A stretch of 50,583 nt of DNA from Desulfobulbaceae bacterium (GTDB lineage: Bacteria > Desulfobacterota > Desulfobulbia > Desulfobulbales > Desulfobulbaceae): the NCBI GenBank assembly GCA_011391865.1, contig JAABPV010000004.1, positions 1 to 50,583 of the forward strand. Reading direction: 5' to 3'. The notes below the pieces were generated by a model. The model had not been told where the DNA came from and did not search any database. It saw nothing but the letters and a program-made list of their open reading frames with translations. Below are positions 18,145 to 28,400 of this stretch, in pieces. Each line of letters opens with the position of its first letter. Position 1 is the first letter of the stretch. The position numbers and the translations under genes are program-made.

Positions 18145-18906
18145 TTATCGCAAGCAATTTGGCAGCATTGCTAAAAAATCGCCACATTTGCTGTAATCAA
18201 GATTATAGAAGTTCACACCAAGATGAATAGTTTCATAGTATCTTGCTTGGTTTTCTTTGTAGTATTGTTCTGATGGTATTTTCCAGAATTGCTGGCCAAG
18301 CTTTTCTGCAACAAACCATTTTTCCAGCAGCCGTGCTGCTCGTCCATTTCCGTCTCGAAAAGGATGGATATGCGCAAAGCGCAGATGCAGCAGCGCGGCG
18401 AAATAAAATACTTCTTCCGCGCTCAGGTTATTGTTGATCAATTCGGCAATGTCGGCAAAGAACAGCTGCATTTCCTTGGCAAGAAATTCAGGTTCAACCG
18501 CCAAATAGGCCAAACCGGTTTTGCCGAAAACGCCAACCGGTTCAATTCGGTACAGACCGCGTTTGCTTTTGATCAGAAAGGTTGCTGATAATATTTTATG
18601 ACAGTGGAGCAAGCTGGCTTCATTCAGATTGTTTTTCTGCGCGAATCCGTAAGCCGCGATGAGATTTTCAATTTCTTTGATCTCTTTCTTTGGCTTGCGT
18701 TTTTTTTCCGTCAGCTCGTAATTCATATACGAGTTCAAGTCAATAGAGTTCCCTTCGATGTTGGAGGAATACACCGCAGAGGCCTTGGTCAGGTAAGCAA
18801 AGCCGCCGTTGTTTTCTGAAAAATCAAATTGATCAATCAACGTTGCAATCTGCGTGCCGATTGATTCCATATAGATGGCAAAATATTTTCTGTCAGTGAC
18901 ACGCAT
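18145..18906 (-). CDS. Fic-family protein (probable adenylyltransferase)
   Basis: 253 aa. The active-site loop HPFRDGNGRAAR (His at about residue 181) fits the HPFx(D/E)GNGRxxR consensus, so the protein should transfer AMP (or a related group) from a nucleotide to a target hydroxyl. An N-terminal inhibitory-helix motif, SSNIEGN, fits (S/T)xxxE(G/N), as in self-inhibited class II Fic proteins. No antitoxin partner gene is adjacent. It is surrounded by repeats and the RAYT gene, is more AT-rich than the left part of the window, and may have been acquired. Confidence 0.93.
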   Translation of the reverse strand: MRVTDRKYFAIYMESIGTQIATLIDQFDFSENNGGFAYLTKASAVYSSNIEGNSIDLNSYMNYELTEKKRKPKKEIKEIENLIAAYGFAQKNNLNEASLLHCHKILSATFLIKSKRGLYRIEPVGVFGKTGLAYLAVEPEFLAKEMQLFFADIAELINNNLSAEEVFYFAALLHLRFAHIHPFRDGNGRAARLLEKWFVAEKLGQQFWKIPSEQYYKENQARYYETIHLGVNFYNLDYSKCGDFLAMLPNCLR

Positions 18907-18945
18907 TTTTTGTCTCTCGCAGGTTGGAAAGCAAATTCAGCCGCC

Positions 18946-18983
18946 GTGCCGCCTTTCACATTGGCACGGCGGCAGTTTGGCAC
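18946..18983 (-). repeat. Duplicated fragment of the RAYT gene 5' end (copy 1)
   Basis: 38 nt nearly identical to 19651-19688, the first ~13 codons of the transposase. The start codon here reads GTG. It directly adjoins the GTAG foot of the BIME at 18986. Confidence 0.8.
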
Positions 18984-18985
18984 AC

Positions 18986-19052
18986 GTAGGGCGCGGCCCC
19001 CGCGCCAATTCATGCGGGCCGTGAAACAAAATGGTGCGCGAGCGCACCCTGC
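18986..19052. repeat. BIME (pair of convergent REPs)
   Basis: GTAG followed by the hairpin GGCGCGGCCCCCGCGCC, a ~26-nt spacer (AATTCATGCGGGCCGTGAAA and on), and the inverse hairpin GGTGCGCGAGCGCACC. The closing CTAC foot is altered to CTGC. GTAG plus hairpin is the known recognition layout for REP-associated tyrosine transposases. Confidence 0.88.
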
Positions 19053-19082
19053 TTTCACATCGGCACGACGGTAGTTTGGCAT
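19052..19082 (-). repeat. Duplicated fragment of the RAYT gene 5' end (copy 2)
   Basis: 31 nt matching the RAYT start region. It reads ATG CCA AAC TAC CGT on the minus strand and runs straight into the neighbouring REP hairpin after about 10 codons. Confidence 0.8.
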
Positions 19083-19086
19083 AATC

Positions 19087-19137
19087 GTAGGGCGCGGCCC
19101 CCGCGCCAATTCAAAATGGTGCGCGAGCGCACCCTAC
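19087..19137. repeat. BIME overlapping the RAYT stop codon
   Basis: GTAG, hairpin GGCGCGG/CCGCGCC, shortened spacer, hairpin GGTGCGC/GCGCACC, CTAC. Read on the minus strand, the right-hand GTAG supplies the TAG stop of the transposase gene ending at 19134. Confidence 0.9.
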
Positions 19138-19688
19138 TCAATCTCGCCAAAATCTTCCTCTGCTTCGCTGTTGCTTGTGCCTGCCCAGCCTTTCTCATAC
19201 ACACCCTGCTGCACATAGCGATGAAAGGTTGACCAAGGCCATTCCGCAACGGCCTGCGCCCAGCCGTGCTTGACCGGATTGTAATGGATGTAATCAACAT
19301 GCCGCGCATAATCTTGCTCATCACGGAGCAGATGCTCCCAGAAACGCCGCTGCCAGAGCGTGGCTTCTTTTCTCTGCCGCATGGACGCAGTCAGCCATTC
19401 GGGACGGTGCAGCGCAGCGGCGCAGTGCTGGGTGACAAAGCGTTTGATCATTGACCAGCGCAGGCCAAAGGCAGCATCATCCGGCGGCAGCGTCCAGATG
19501 CAGTGAAGATGATCCGGCAGCAGCACCATCGCCTCAATGGTGAATGGGTGCTCCTGCCGGGTGCGTTCAATTGCCTGCCGGAGCGCAGTGCGGACAGGTT
19601 CATCACAGAGGAAAGTCTGCCGCCGGAATGTCACCACGGTAAAGAAATACGTGCCGCCTTTCACATCGGCACGGCGGTAGTTTGGCAT
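19134..19688 (-). CDS. REP-associated tyrosine transposase (RAYT)
   Basis: 184 aa from MPNYRRADVKGG, the usual RAYT N-terminus; the frame is open further upstream but only through repeat sequence. It is a Y1-type HUH enzyme related to IS200 transposases: the HUH motif is DHLHCIW and the nucleophilic Tyr lies in VDYIHYNPVKHG. The family binds single-stranded GTAG-footed REP hairpins and is thought to spread them. Here REPs of that form flank the gene on both sides and supply its stop codon. The C-terminus carries the extra tail (WPWSTFHRYVQQG) usual in RAYTs. It is probably the enzyme that seeded the BIMEs in this window. Confidence 0.93.
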   Translation of the reverse strand: MPNYRRADVKGGTYFFTVVTFRRQTFLCDEPVRTALRQAIERTRQEHPFTIEAMVLLPDHLHCIWTLPPDDAAFGLRWSMIKRFVTQHCAAALHRPEWLTASMRQRKEATLWQRRFWEHLLRDEQDYARHVDYIHYNPVKHGWAQAVAEWPWSTFHRYVQQGVYEKGWAGTSNSEAEEDFGEIE

Positions 19689-19709
19689 AAGATCAGGTGC
19701 ATAAATACC

Positions 19710-19774
19710 GTAGGGCGCGGCCCCCGCGCCAATACATGCGTGCCGTGAAACAAAATGGTGCGCGTGCACCCTAC
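19710..19774. repeat. BIME upstream of RAYT
   Basis: GTAG (19710-19713), hairpin GGCGCGG/CCGCGCC, the ~26-nt spacer, a slightly shortened right hairpin GGTGCGCGTGCACC, and CTAC (19771-19774). It lies 22 bp upstream of the transposase start. Confidence 0.88.
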
Positions 19775-19789
19775 AGGGCTCGCCTACAG

Positions 19790-19834
19790 GTTTGGCATAA
19801 TCGTAGGGCGCGGTTTCCGCGCCAGCCAGGCTAC
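19790..19834. repeat. RAYT start fragment plus single REP at the end of effector 2
   Basis: GTTTGGCAT (19790-19798) repeats the transposase start region; GTAG (19803-19806), hairpin GGCGCGGTTTCCGCGCC and CTAC (19831-19834) follow. On the minus strand the terminal GTAG supplies the TAG stop codon of the DUF4157 effector ending at 19831. Confidence 0.8.
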
Positions 19835-21993
19835 AGACCGGGGAGTGCTCTATCTGGACGAGGAACCTTCCCGGCTGCCAATATTCTTTTTACAGCATAT
19901 CTATTTTTTATGTCCTCATCAGTAATATTACGATCAAGATCCATTAATATGCTTTTTGCATCTTGATTTCCATAACAAGCCAATGTTTCTATTGCTAGCA
20001 AATCATCATATTCATCTGGATAAAAATTATTGCTAGCAACATCCTGAGTTTTATCTAACCCTTTACTTGCAAGCGTAGTAGCCAATGCAACTCCAAATCC
20101 AGTTGCTACACCTGCTACAGTTCCTATTCCTGGAGCTACGCTTCCAGCAATTGCACCTGTCACAGCTCCAGATGCAAGAATACTTCCAACGCCTTTTCCT
20201 CCTCCTAAAGCAAGATCTTTGGTGCTGCGAACCAAGGCGTTTAATTGCTTATTTTTTTTATAGCGCTCCATCTTTTTCGCCTCCCACGTCAAGTCGACAA
20301 TTTCTTGTGTACCATCTGGCTTTGTTTCACTAATTAAACCGAGAGGGCCATTTTTTTGATCATATGGTTGTAATACATTCCTATGTTTATATAAATTCAT
20401 TCCCACGCTAACAGCACTGGAAGCTACTCCAGCTACTCCACCTAAAGAAGTCGCAAATGCGTCAGATATATCAATTAATAGATTAGGAATATTTTTAATA
20501 CCAATACTTGTTGGAATCGAAATTGCAGATGCTTCTGTAGTTTCAATTTCCCCGTCTAAATGTGATCCTATTAAAGGGATTTGAATTAGTGGGGTTCTTT
20601 CTTCCTCTGTACCAATATCAGTACCTTTTATTGTATTTACAATCTTTGCTGCTCCTGAACTTATCCTGCTCTTTGCACTCAGATATTTTTCTAATAATGG
20701 GATTTTTGCCGCTATATCTGCTGCATGAATAATTTTTTCTTGTAGTTTTTGAAATATATTTAGATATTGACATGTAGAAGAAAAATCAGTTGTATCAGCA
20801 TGGACTATTCTTTGTTGGCTTTCTCCTGTTTTCGATAGTGTATAAAATCCATTTCGTATTGCTAGTATTTCCCACTGGCCACCAATTGTATCATATACAA
20901 TATCTCCTTTTTTGGCTTCTCCAGATATCATCCTTTGTACAGTGTTGCATTTCTTTAGGCTTGTTTTTTTATCTGCTATTGATTCTTGGCTTTTATCTTT
21001 CTGAATAAGCAAACGCTGCATGATAGAACTTGGTCGATTATCTGCGACCTCAAAGCCTTGCTTTCCGTAGCTCTTTTCCTGAGCAGAAAAATTAGTAACC
21101 GCCTTACTTTTATCCATTTTACGCTTCTCCACTTGTGCATCTATACACATCTCTTTCGGCTTTCTTTGTGCAACAGTTTCAGGCCGGTTGTCTTCAAACC
21201 GCAACGCCTTCCCGCCCATCACATCCGCCTCATTCTCCAGCCCAGCATCATCATTCACATTCACGCCCCCTTTCATCTGCATGGTGGGCTGCACCCGCCC
21301 CTGCTTCTGCTGCACCACATGCCACGCCTCATGCGGCAGGTGCTTCTCCTGCCTTGGCGCAACGTGTATCTCCGTTCCCTGCGTGTAAGCATACGCATTC
21401 AACTGCGCAGGCTTGCCGGAATTGTAATGCACCAGCACATCATCCATCGCCATCCCGGAAAGGTTCTCCACTCCCGCCTTCAAATCATCCGGCAAACCAG
21501 TCCGGTTCTCCTGCTTCTGCACCGGCTCTTCCGCCTTAAACTGCAATTCCTCCTCATCCAACGGCCCGGCTAATTGCGCCGTGTCCTTGACCTTGAACTG
21601 CAACTCTTCTTCATCTAAGGGGCCTTTCTTCTGCACAGCCTCTTTGCTCTTAAACTGCAACTCGTCCTCATCCAGCGGCCCGGCTAATTGCGCCGTGTCC
21701 TTGGCCTTGAACTGCAACTCCTCTTCATCAAGCGGGCCTTTCTTCTGCGTTACTCCCGGCAGCACTATTTTTTTCCTCTGCGGGCTGTTGTCTATCATCT
21801 CCCGGAATTTCCGCAACTGCACCTGGTGAGGATTCATGCTCTTGTCCATCATCGCCTGAAACTGCGCGATTCTCTTCGTATGTGGGCTGTTATCTACAAG
21901 ATGAACAGCCTGACGCTCTTCCCGCTTGCAAGAAACATTGTTCGCAACAGCCCGGCTTTCATTGTCCTGTGTTCTGTTCGCACTTGCTCTCAT
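19831..21993 (-). CDS. eCIS effector 2: DUF4157 protein with Gly-rich membrane-active C-terminus
   Basis: 720 aa from MRASANRTQD, set by AAGGAGGAG upstream. Layout: a DNSP-type N-terminal region (33-80), four 19-residue repeats of the type GPLDEEELQFKAKDTA (83-158), then a DUF4157 domain (about 162-240) with HEAWH at 221-225 and the following VVQQKQGRVQPT. DUF4157 is strongly associated with cargo of extracellular contractile injection systems. From about residue 270 the sequence becomes AT-rich and unrelated to effector 1. It contains Gly/Ala-rich hydrophobic stretches (about 501-531 and 593-645) resembling pore-forming or membrane-inserting toxins (inference). It is the last gene of the eCIS operon. 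Confidence 0.85.
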   Translation of the reverse strand: MRASANRTQDNESRAVANNVSCKREERQAVHLVDNSPHTKRIAQFQAMMDKSMNPHQVQLRKFREMIDNSPQRKKIVLPGVTQKKGPLDEEELQFKAKDTAQLAGPLDEDELQFKSKEAVQKKGPLDEEELQFKVKDTAQLAGPLDEEELQFKAEEPVQKQENRTGLPDDLKAGVENLSGMAMDDVLVHYNSGKPAQLNAYAYTQGTEIHVAPRQEKHLPHEAWHVVQQKQGRVQPTMQMKGGVNVNDDAGLENEADVMGGKALRFEDNRPETVAQRKPKEMCIDAQVEKRKMDKSKAVTNFSAQEKSYGKQGFEVADNRPSSIMQRLLIQKDKSQESIADKKTSLKKCNTVQRMISGEAKKGDIVYDTIGGQWEILAIRNGFYTLSKTGESQQRIVHADTTDFSSTCQYLNIFQKLQEKIIHAADIAAKIPLLEKYLSAKSRISSGAAKIVNTIKGTDIGTEEERTPLIQIPLIGSHLDGEIETTEASAISIPTSIGIKNIPNLLIDISDAFATSLGGVAGVASSAVSVGMNLYKHRNVLQPYDQKNGPLGLISETKPDGTQEIVDLTWEAKKMERYKKNKQLNALVRSTKDLALGGGKGVGSILASGAVTGAIAGSVAPGIGTVAGVATGFGVALATTLASKGLDKTQDVASNNFYPDEYDDLLAIETLACYGNQDAKSILMDLDRNITDEDIKNRYAVKRILAAGKVPRPDRALPGL

Positions 21994-22089
21994 GATCTCC
22001 TCCTTGTTGGTTAAATGTAAACAACTTGACACAGCACGTTCTTTCCTGCGCTGGGTTTCAATGCCTTTCTCATCACCAGATCAACCTAT

Positions 22090-24489
22090 TTACCACAACT
22101 CCTCTTCCTTCGGCTGCTGCGCCCGCAGAAAGTCTGCCAGCTTGGCGGCGGCCTGCTCCAAGGCGCTGTCGCCGCTTTGCAGCGTCCGCTTCTTGTCCAG
22201 CCAAGCTGGATAGAGCCGTTCAAACTCGCACATCTGGGCAAAGGTCAGCCAGCAGAATGTCGGCATCACCTGCGCCGGACAGCACAAGCGCACTGTTTCT
22301 TCCACCAAGCGCCGAAAATGCTCTTGGCCGCAGTGCGCTGTCCAATTGGGCAGCGCCACGCTGATGCGGCTGGAGTAAAAATTCTCCATCTCCGCCTCTG
22401 AAGCCTCTGCTGGCCGCAGCAGGATGTGCTCGACCACGTGCATCGCTTCGCTGTCTTGGTTCAGGCGTTCCAGCAGACGATGCAGGGCATTGACCGCCAG
22501 CACCGCCTGCTCCTTGTCCGCAAACAGACCCGGCAGCCACCGCGCGGCAGATTCTGCAGGACGAAAGCGCACCCGCACTGTCTTGTCGCGCTCCCGCGCC
22601 GCCAGTCCGTAGGCCTTCAGCCGCAATCCGTGCCGCAGCAGGCTGGCCGGAATGCTGCCGTCCTTGGGCAGCAGAGGCCGGGCTTTTTGCCGTAGGTCGG
22701 CAATTGATTCGTCTGGCAGCCGCACTGGCGGCACAGGCTCCAAATTGTCTTCCGCAGAGCCAGCCGCATCGTCTGAGCAGCAGTCATCTGCAATGGATAA
22801 ACCGGCCTTGCTGAAGACCTCGGTCAGAGAGCGGTTGTGGCAGTCTTCCTTCCAGCCCAGCAGCAGGGCCGCCTTGCGCTGCATGCCGGAGATGTTCTCT
22901 GGATTGCCCCAGACAGCCTCCTGATAATTCACCGCCGCGCTCCGGTGGCGGTTCACCTCAACAACATGCTTGAGCAGCTTGGCCTTGCAGTCGAGCAGAT
23001 GATCCTGAAATTCATCAGGCCGCATGTGCGTGTTCAAATTGCGCAAGGATTTGCCGGTGAAACGTTCGCCATACAAGGCCAGCAGATAGTCCAGCACCCG
23101 GCTTTTCCGATCCCGATAGGTGTCAAACTGCTGGCGCAGCTCCTCGAAGAAGGACTCTGCGTCTGGCATCAGTACCTTGTCAATGCCGGGTACATTCGAG
23201 CTGTCCAAGCTCTGCCGGAAATATGACTGCCGCAGATTCCCTTCTATGGAAAAAAGGCTGGGAATGTTCTCTAACTGGGCCAGATAATCTGCCAAAATGT
23301 GTTCAAACAGCAGCAGATAGGCTTTGAGCTGGGCCGCCGCCGCCTGCTCTTCAGCCGGACAATGCTTGGGCACGCCGCGCGCGTTGACACCGTAAATGTC
23401 CGGGAACAGATTTTGGATGCTGGCATATTGACCGGGATTGCGGCAGGTTCCTGTTGGCAAGGGATAAAGATGAGCTGCCGCAGTCGGTTGCCGCCGCCGC
23501 AGGGTGCGCTCTTTGAATTCCAGCTCCTTCAAGCGGGCGCGAAACCGCGTCCACGACCAGATGGTCTCGCGGCCGTTTTTAGTCAGCCGCACGCCTGCCT
23601 GCTCCCGGTTTTCCGGGACAGTCAGCTGATAGCAGACCAGCTTGTCGGTCGACGAAATGTTCTCCTTCGGGTCTGCGAAAAAACTGAAGCTCTCCACCTG
23701 CTCAATTCCGTCTGTCTCTTGCAGCACGGAAAGAATTCGGGCTGCAGAGGGCGGGCAGCCGACAGCCTGCCGCAGCCCGCTGATTTTGCCGCCAGTCAGC
23801 GGGCCGTTGAAGAGATCTTCCGGCCTTTCTTTCTGCGCCAAATCGGCATAAGGGATCACCTCAGGGCGGCCAGCTGTCTCTCTGCCGCACTTGTGATAAA
23901 TTTCCGCCAGCATCTCCTCCGGGGTTACAGAGCCATCAATGCGGACGCTTGCCTTCAGTTGGTAGGACACTGGCCGGAGCAGCACGATTTCCCCGACATC
24001 CTCGCACAAATTGCGGTGCTGGGCATATGTTTCGGCGACAGCGCTCTTCAGCTCCTTGGTGCTGCGGCCCGGACCGGGAGCAATCAATATCCGGTGCAGG
24101 CCGCCCGCTCCGGCAGGCGACTCCATCCAGACATTGTCAATTTCTTCAATTGTGCTGAACAAAATACGACGATAATCATCGCTTGTCACAGGCCGGGAAG
24201 GAAAAATCTTTTCCGGGGGGTGCAGGCTGAGAGCGGCATAATCCAGCCGTCCGTCTGGCCCGGTGAGCAGATCAGGCACCGAATAATCAGTGCGGTACAG
24301 CAGATCAGTGAGGGCAAAGCAAAGCTGCTCCAAAATCGTGACCCCAGGATCATGGAGGTTGTAATCTGTCCAGCGCTCTCCAGAGAGCTGCTGAATGTAT
24401 TCCAGTCCCTGCTGGTACAGTCTGGCAAATGAGAATTCGTCAGAACCGTCTTTTTTTTTCTTCGGTATGGTGACGCTTTCAGCCATCAT
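22090..24489 (-). CDS. eCIS baseplate wedge protein (Afp12/gp6-like)
   Basis: 799 aa, soluble. The N-terminal motif WTDYNLHDPGVTILEQLCFA is typical of the large baseplate proteins next to the J-like wedge protein in Afp/MAC-type systems. I assign it as the partner wedge subunit that links the inner baseplate to the sheath and fibres, on motif and position. It lies between the fibre-like protein and effector 2 in the same direction. The start has two adjacent ATGs with a weak ribosome site. An alternative is a wedge protein with no direct Afp counterpart. Confidence 0.75.
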   Translation of the reverse strand: MMAESVTIPKKKKDGSDEFSFARLYQQGLEYIQQLSGERWTDYNLHDPGVTILEQLCFALTDLLYRTDYSVPDLLTGPDGRLDYAALSLHPPEKIFPSRPVTSDDYRRILFSTIEEIDNVWMESPAGAGGLHRILIAPGPGRSTKELKSAVAETYAQHRNLCEDVGEIVLLRPVSYQLKASVRIDGSVTPEEMLAEIYHKCGRETAGRPEVIPYADLAQKERPEDLFNGPLTGGKISGLRQAVGCPPSAARILSVLQETDGIEQVESFSFFADPKENISSTDKLVCYQLTVPENREQAGVRLTKNGRETIWSWTRFRARLKELEFKERTLRRRQPTAAAHLYPLPTGTCRNPGQYASIQNLFPDIYGVNARGVPKHCPAEEQAAAAQLKAYLLLFEHILADYLAQLENIPSLFSIEGNLRQSYFRQSLDSSNVPGIDKVLMPDAESFFEELRQQFDTYRDRKSRVLDYLLALYGERFTGKSLRNLNTHMRPDEFQDHLLDCKAKLLKHVVEVNRHRSAAVNYQEAVWGNPENISGMQRKAALLLGWKEDCHNRSLTEVFSKAGLSIADDCCSDDAAGSAEDNLEPVPPVRLPDESIADLRQKARPLLPKDGSIPASLLRHGLRLKAYGLAARERDKTVRVRFRPAESAARWLPGLFADKEQAVLAVNALHRLLERLNQDSEAMHVVEHILLRPAEASEAEMENFYSSRISVALPNWTAHCGQEHFRRLVEETVRLCCPAQVMPTFCWLTFAQMCEFERLYPAWLDKKRTLQSGDSALEQAAAKLADFLRAQQPKEEELW

Positions 24490-24540
24490 GACTCGTTCTG
24501 AGATGTTTGCGTCGCAACCAAGCTGAGAATCAACTTGTTT

Positions 24541-25374
24541 TCATATCATTGCCGACATCTCATTGACCGGCCCCTGATGCTGCGTCAGAGATTTGTTCAT
24601 CAATTGATCAAACCAAAGATTTGTCAGCGAATATTGAATCATGACCTCTTTGCCGTAATCGCTGCTTGTTTTGATTTCCATCCGGTACAGAATATTCCTG
24701 CCGTTCCGCTGCCCGGTCGCATTCCAGCGCAGCTTCAATTTATCCCGCATGGAGCGGTAATACGACTGCGTGCAGCGGATGCGCCGCTTGCGGTTGAACA
24801 GATTGAACAGCCAGCCTTCTGGATGGTGGGCGTTCAAGGCTATGGCATGCAGAAGGGCATATTTTCCTGTGGCGATTTTTCCTGCTCCGGCCATCACTTC
24901 AAATGCCCAGCAGCCTTCCAGGTCGCCGCTGATGTCGTGCCACCTGCCATCCGCAGGCGCCAGGCCCGCCTTGTACGTCCCCAGCCGTCCCGCAGCGGAA
25001 ACCACGCCGTTGACATCCAGCTCCGTTTCCGGCTTGTCCCGGTTGATCCCGACCCTGCCTTGGCTTAAACTCAGAGCAAGTTTTTGCTTGTTGGCTTCCA
25101 AGTCGGCATCGCGGTTGCGGAAGAGCAGTTCGTTCTGATTTCGCTCCAGCTCTACTGTCCAGCGAGGTGCCTGAGGATTGTCGCCGTCATAAAAACTGAA
25201 CAATCCTTTCTGGTCGCCGGCAGTGCTGATTTTCAATCCGTCTTCTTCGCTGTGATCAAAATTGTCATCCAGCAAGTTCAGACTGGAGTCAATAAAATCG
25301 GCGAATTGACTTTCTGTTGGCAGTTTGCCCTTGCTGAAATATTTTTTTAGAGTTTCTCGGTTTTGTCTTGCCAT
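24541..25374 (-). CDS. eCIS tail-fibre-like or adhesin protein
   Basis: 277 aa. The N-terminus (RETLKKYFSKGKLPTESQFA, then DFIDSSLN) is a form commonly found on fibre-associated proteins of contractile systems. The middle contains the fibre-type motif GRVGINRDKPETELDVNG. The C-terminal ~125 residues are aromatic-rich (WHDISGDLEGCWAFEVMAG) and could form the receptor-binding head. I infer target attachment. It is short for a full fibre, so it may pair with another subunit, or it may be a baseplate adaptor. Confidence 0.6.
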   Translation of the reverse strand: MARQNRETLKKYFSKGKLPTESQFADFIDSSLNLLDDNFDHSEEDGLKISTAGDQKGLFSFYDGDNPQAPRWTVELERNQNELLFRNRDADLEANKQKLALSLSQGRVGINRDKPETELDVNGVVSAAGRLGTYKAGLAPADGRWHDISGDLEGCWAFEVMAGAGKIATGKYALLHAIALNAHHPEGWLFNLFNRKRRIRCTQSYYRSMRDKLKLRWNATGQRNGRNILYRMEIKTSSDYGKEVMIQYSLTNLWFDQLMNKSLTQHQGPVNEMSAMI

Positions 25375-25450
25375 GTCATTACAAGATAAAAAAACAAATT
25401 TTCAAGAAAAATTGGCAGAAAATATTAATCAATGTCGATCGGCATCATGC

Positions 25451-28400
25451 TTACTCATTGACAATGAAATTTTCTCCGATTTCAACATCGTTGATTCCAG
25501 TTTCTTTTGCGGCATCATCCTTTTTCTTGTCCATAACGTTAATGAAATGCTGCTGCGCCGACACAGCCAGACTCCAAGGATAACGCGGCCGAATGCGGCG
25601 GGCATCGTCGTCCCGCGCATCCGAATCCCGCCGCGCCGAGTCGGCCAAATAGTAAGCGTTTGAAGCGTCCTTGGTGATGTGCAGCACAGACAGGCCGGCG
25701 ACATGCTCCACACCCTCCTGCCCGGAAATCCAAGCTGAAATATTCTCCAGCCGCAAGCTCCAGCCAAAGCCAGATTTGAAGCCGGTCTTTGTCCACGGCG
25801 AGATGTAATCGATAATGGCTTGATTGAGCTGCGCGAGGCGCAGGCCGCTGCTGGAGCTGTCGGCAAAAGCGACAGCGCAGCGCACTTGAATTTTTTCATA
25901 CTCTGGACTGCGCACCTCGATGCTGGTGAACGGCGCGGCATGTTGCTGAAGAAAATTTTGAATTTTTGCCAGCACAGCCGCATCAGTTCTGGGCAGCCTT
26001 GCGCTGCTCACCTGCCACGCCGCTTCCGGCACCACCACGATCAGCACATTGCCCGGACACTGTTTTGGTTCAGGGCGGCTGCGCAGACAGGGAAAGCATT
26101 TCACCTGCCGGACCTGCGGAAACTGCTCCAGCACCAGGCGTTCATAATCCCATGCAGTGACAGCTCTGTCCTTGTGCCGAAGCCGTTCGTTCAGCCGGGC
26201 GATGACTGCCTCGCGGTTTTCCGGCCTGCCGCCGCCAAATGAGGCCTCAGGCTGGAGAACCTCGGCCAGCCCGTTGACAGTGGCCAAGGGCTGCCGCACG
26301 GTCTGCGGGACAAGAGGCTGCGCCGCTTTCCCGCCCTGCAAAGCTGCGGCCCGGACGGCGTGAGCATAAACCCCGCGCACCGAAGAGAAAATTTTTTGGT
26401 CACTGTCTGTGGAAGCCCGCAGCCAGTGCAGTGCTTTGCCCATTTCCGCATTTTCCCGGCTGATGTCATCAGGAATGTCCAAGGTGACGATGCCGGAATG
26501 GAGAAAGCATTCTGTCGTGTCGCTCAGCAGCCGTGCCTCGTCAAGGCGCCGCCAGCCTGCGTCAGCAGCGTAGAACCAGTCGATGCGGGGCAGCGTGTCA
26601 GACGCTGCCCGCCTGCTGTCCGCATTCAGATGAAAGTAGAGCGTCTGCACGCCGCCAAGTTTTTGACTGCGTATGCCGATATAGAGGTTTCCTGCCGCAT
26701 CCAGCCGGGGTACCAAGGAATGAGGCTTCCAAACGGCCTGCGGATGCAGCGTTTCCACGCCGAACGGATGAAGATGGCACAGCCGCGCTACTCCTTCTTC
26801 GGGCTTGCTCAAGTCAATCTCCCTGCGGGCGGTGTAGTTCAAGGAAAGCGCATTGATCAAAGGCGTGTACGGCTCGCTGGGGACAGGCAGCTCATTCTTT
26901 TTGCTGCGGGTGTTGCGCACCAGCGTCTGGCTCAGCAGCGCGGGATATTGGCCATGACCAAAAGCCTGCCTTGGCCCGGTTAATTCCCAGCGGAAAAATC
27001 CGCTGCCCTGTTTGGGGCCATAAAAAAAATTCTCTGCTGCAGCCTGCGCCGCGACAGGCTGAAATTGCTTCAAATCTTTAACAGTCAGCTCCTGCCGTTC
27101 CGCCAGTCTGCCGTCTTTGCCGCGCCAAGCAAAGAGAGCGGCTCTCTGACGCTGCTTTTTGTCTTGCGGCACCCAGCGGCCATTGCGCAGCAGAGAAAAA
27201 TCTGCTGTGAACGAGGCGTTGGTCAGGCTGACATCGTTATACTGCCGGTAATGAGCGGCAAAGCCTTCCGGCCCGTCCGGCAACCCCGCCCATTCGATGC
27301 AGAAACTAAGATCAGTTAGCTGCTTGCAGGCCGCCTCATGGCTGCCGACAATAAAATATGACTGCAAAGCAGGCACTGGGCCAAACGGCTGAAAAGGCTG
27401 GTTGGGATCAAGTCGGCCATGCTGATTATGCACCTGCACGTCACGCAGACCTGTTACCTTGGTTTCCAGAGTGATTTTTTTAAGAATGAAATGCCGGAAA
27501 ATGGAATAAGTGAAAAAATGAGCCTGATGATTGAGGCGCAGCCGCAGCAAAGGCAAAACCGTGTCATGCTCTGCGCCGTGCAGTTCCGCATGGCAGCCGA
27601 TCACCGGCTCCGCGTCTTGGTCAAGCACGAAAGCGAGACGAAGGCCGCAGCTGCCCGGCTCTGATGCAGCATCCGGAAAAATGAAATATCGCCGCACCGA
27701 CAGCCAGCCCGACGCTCCGCTCAGGCTGATGTGGAAAGCGTTGGTCAGAAAACGGTAAAAAAGCGTGTTGCCTTGGCAGCTCTCCCGCAGAAGACGCACG
27801 ATGACCTCGTATGACGCTGGACTGATGCCGGTGCTGTTCGTCGCGGCCCGCAGCACCCGCTCCTGCGCTGAAGCGGAAATCTTTTGCGCCGCTCCTGAAA
27901 GCAGATGCGAGCTTAAAAATTGACCGAAGAGCGAGAAAAAATGTTTCTGGTCTTCGGCAATCTCCATCTGCTTAAGCAAATAATCGCTGTCTGATTCCGG
28001 TTGGCAGCGGATGACAATGCTGACTTCCCTGCGGCCCTGACTGAGCAAAAGTTCAGGCGCGGCCAGCATCAGTCCTATTTGAGCATTATCGGCGTGTTGG
28101 CGGCGGTCTTCTCCGAAGAGCGGCAGACCTGCCGGCTCGCTGTTTGGCTGCGGTTCCGCCGCCGCAGACAGGTCGCTGCTGCGGCAGCGGACGAAACAGC
28201 CCATTTCCCAAGCCGGAGCAACGAGCTGACTGCGTTCCAGAGACAGCGTGCAAAGCCGCGCCACGCGGGCATCCGTCACATGAAGAGCATTCTCAGCCTG
28301 ATAGAGCCGTTCATTGCCTGCATCATCAGCACCGGCAGCGAACTGGTCGCTTTGGCGGATCAGTGCCTCGCGGCCGGTCACATTCCGGCAGACCAGATGC

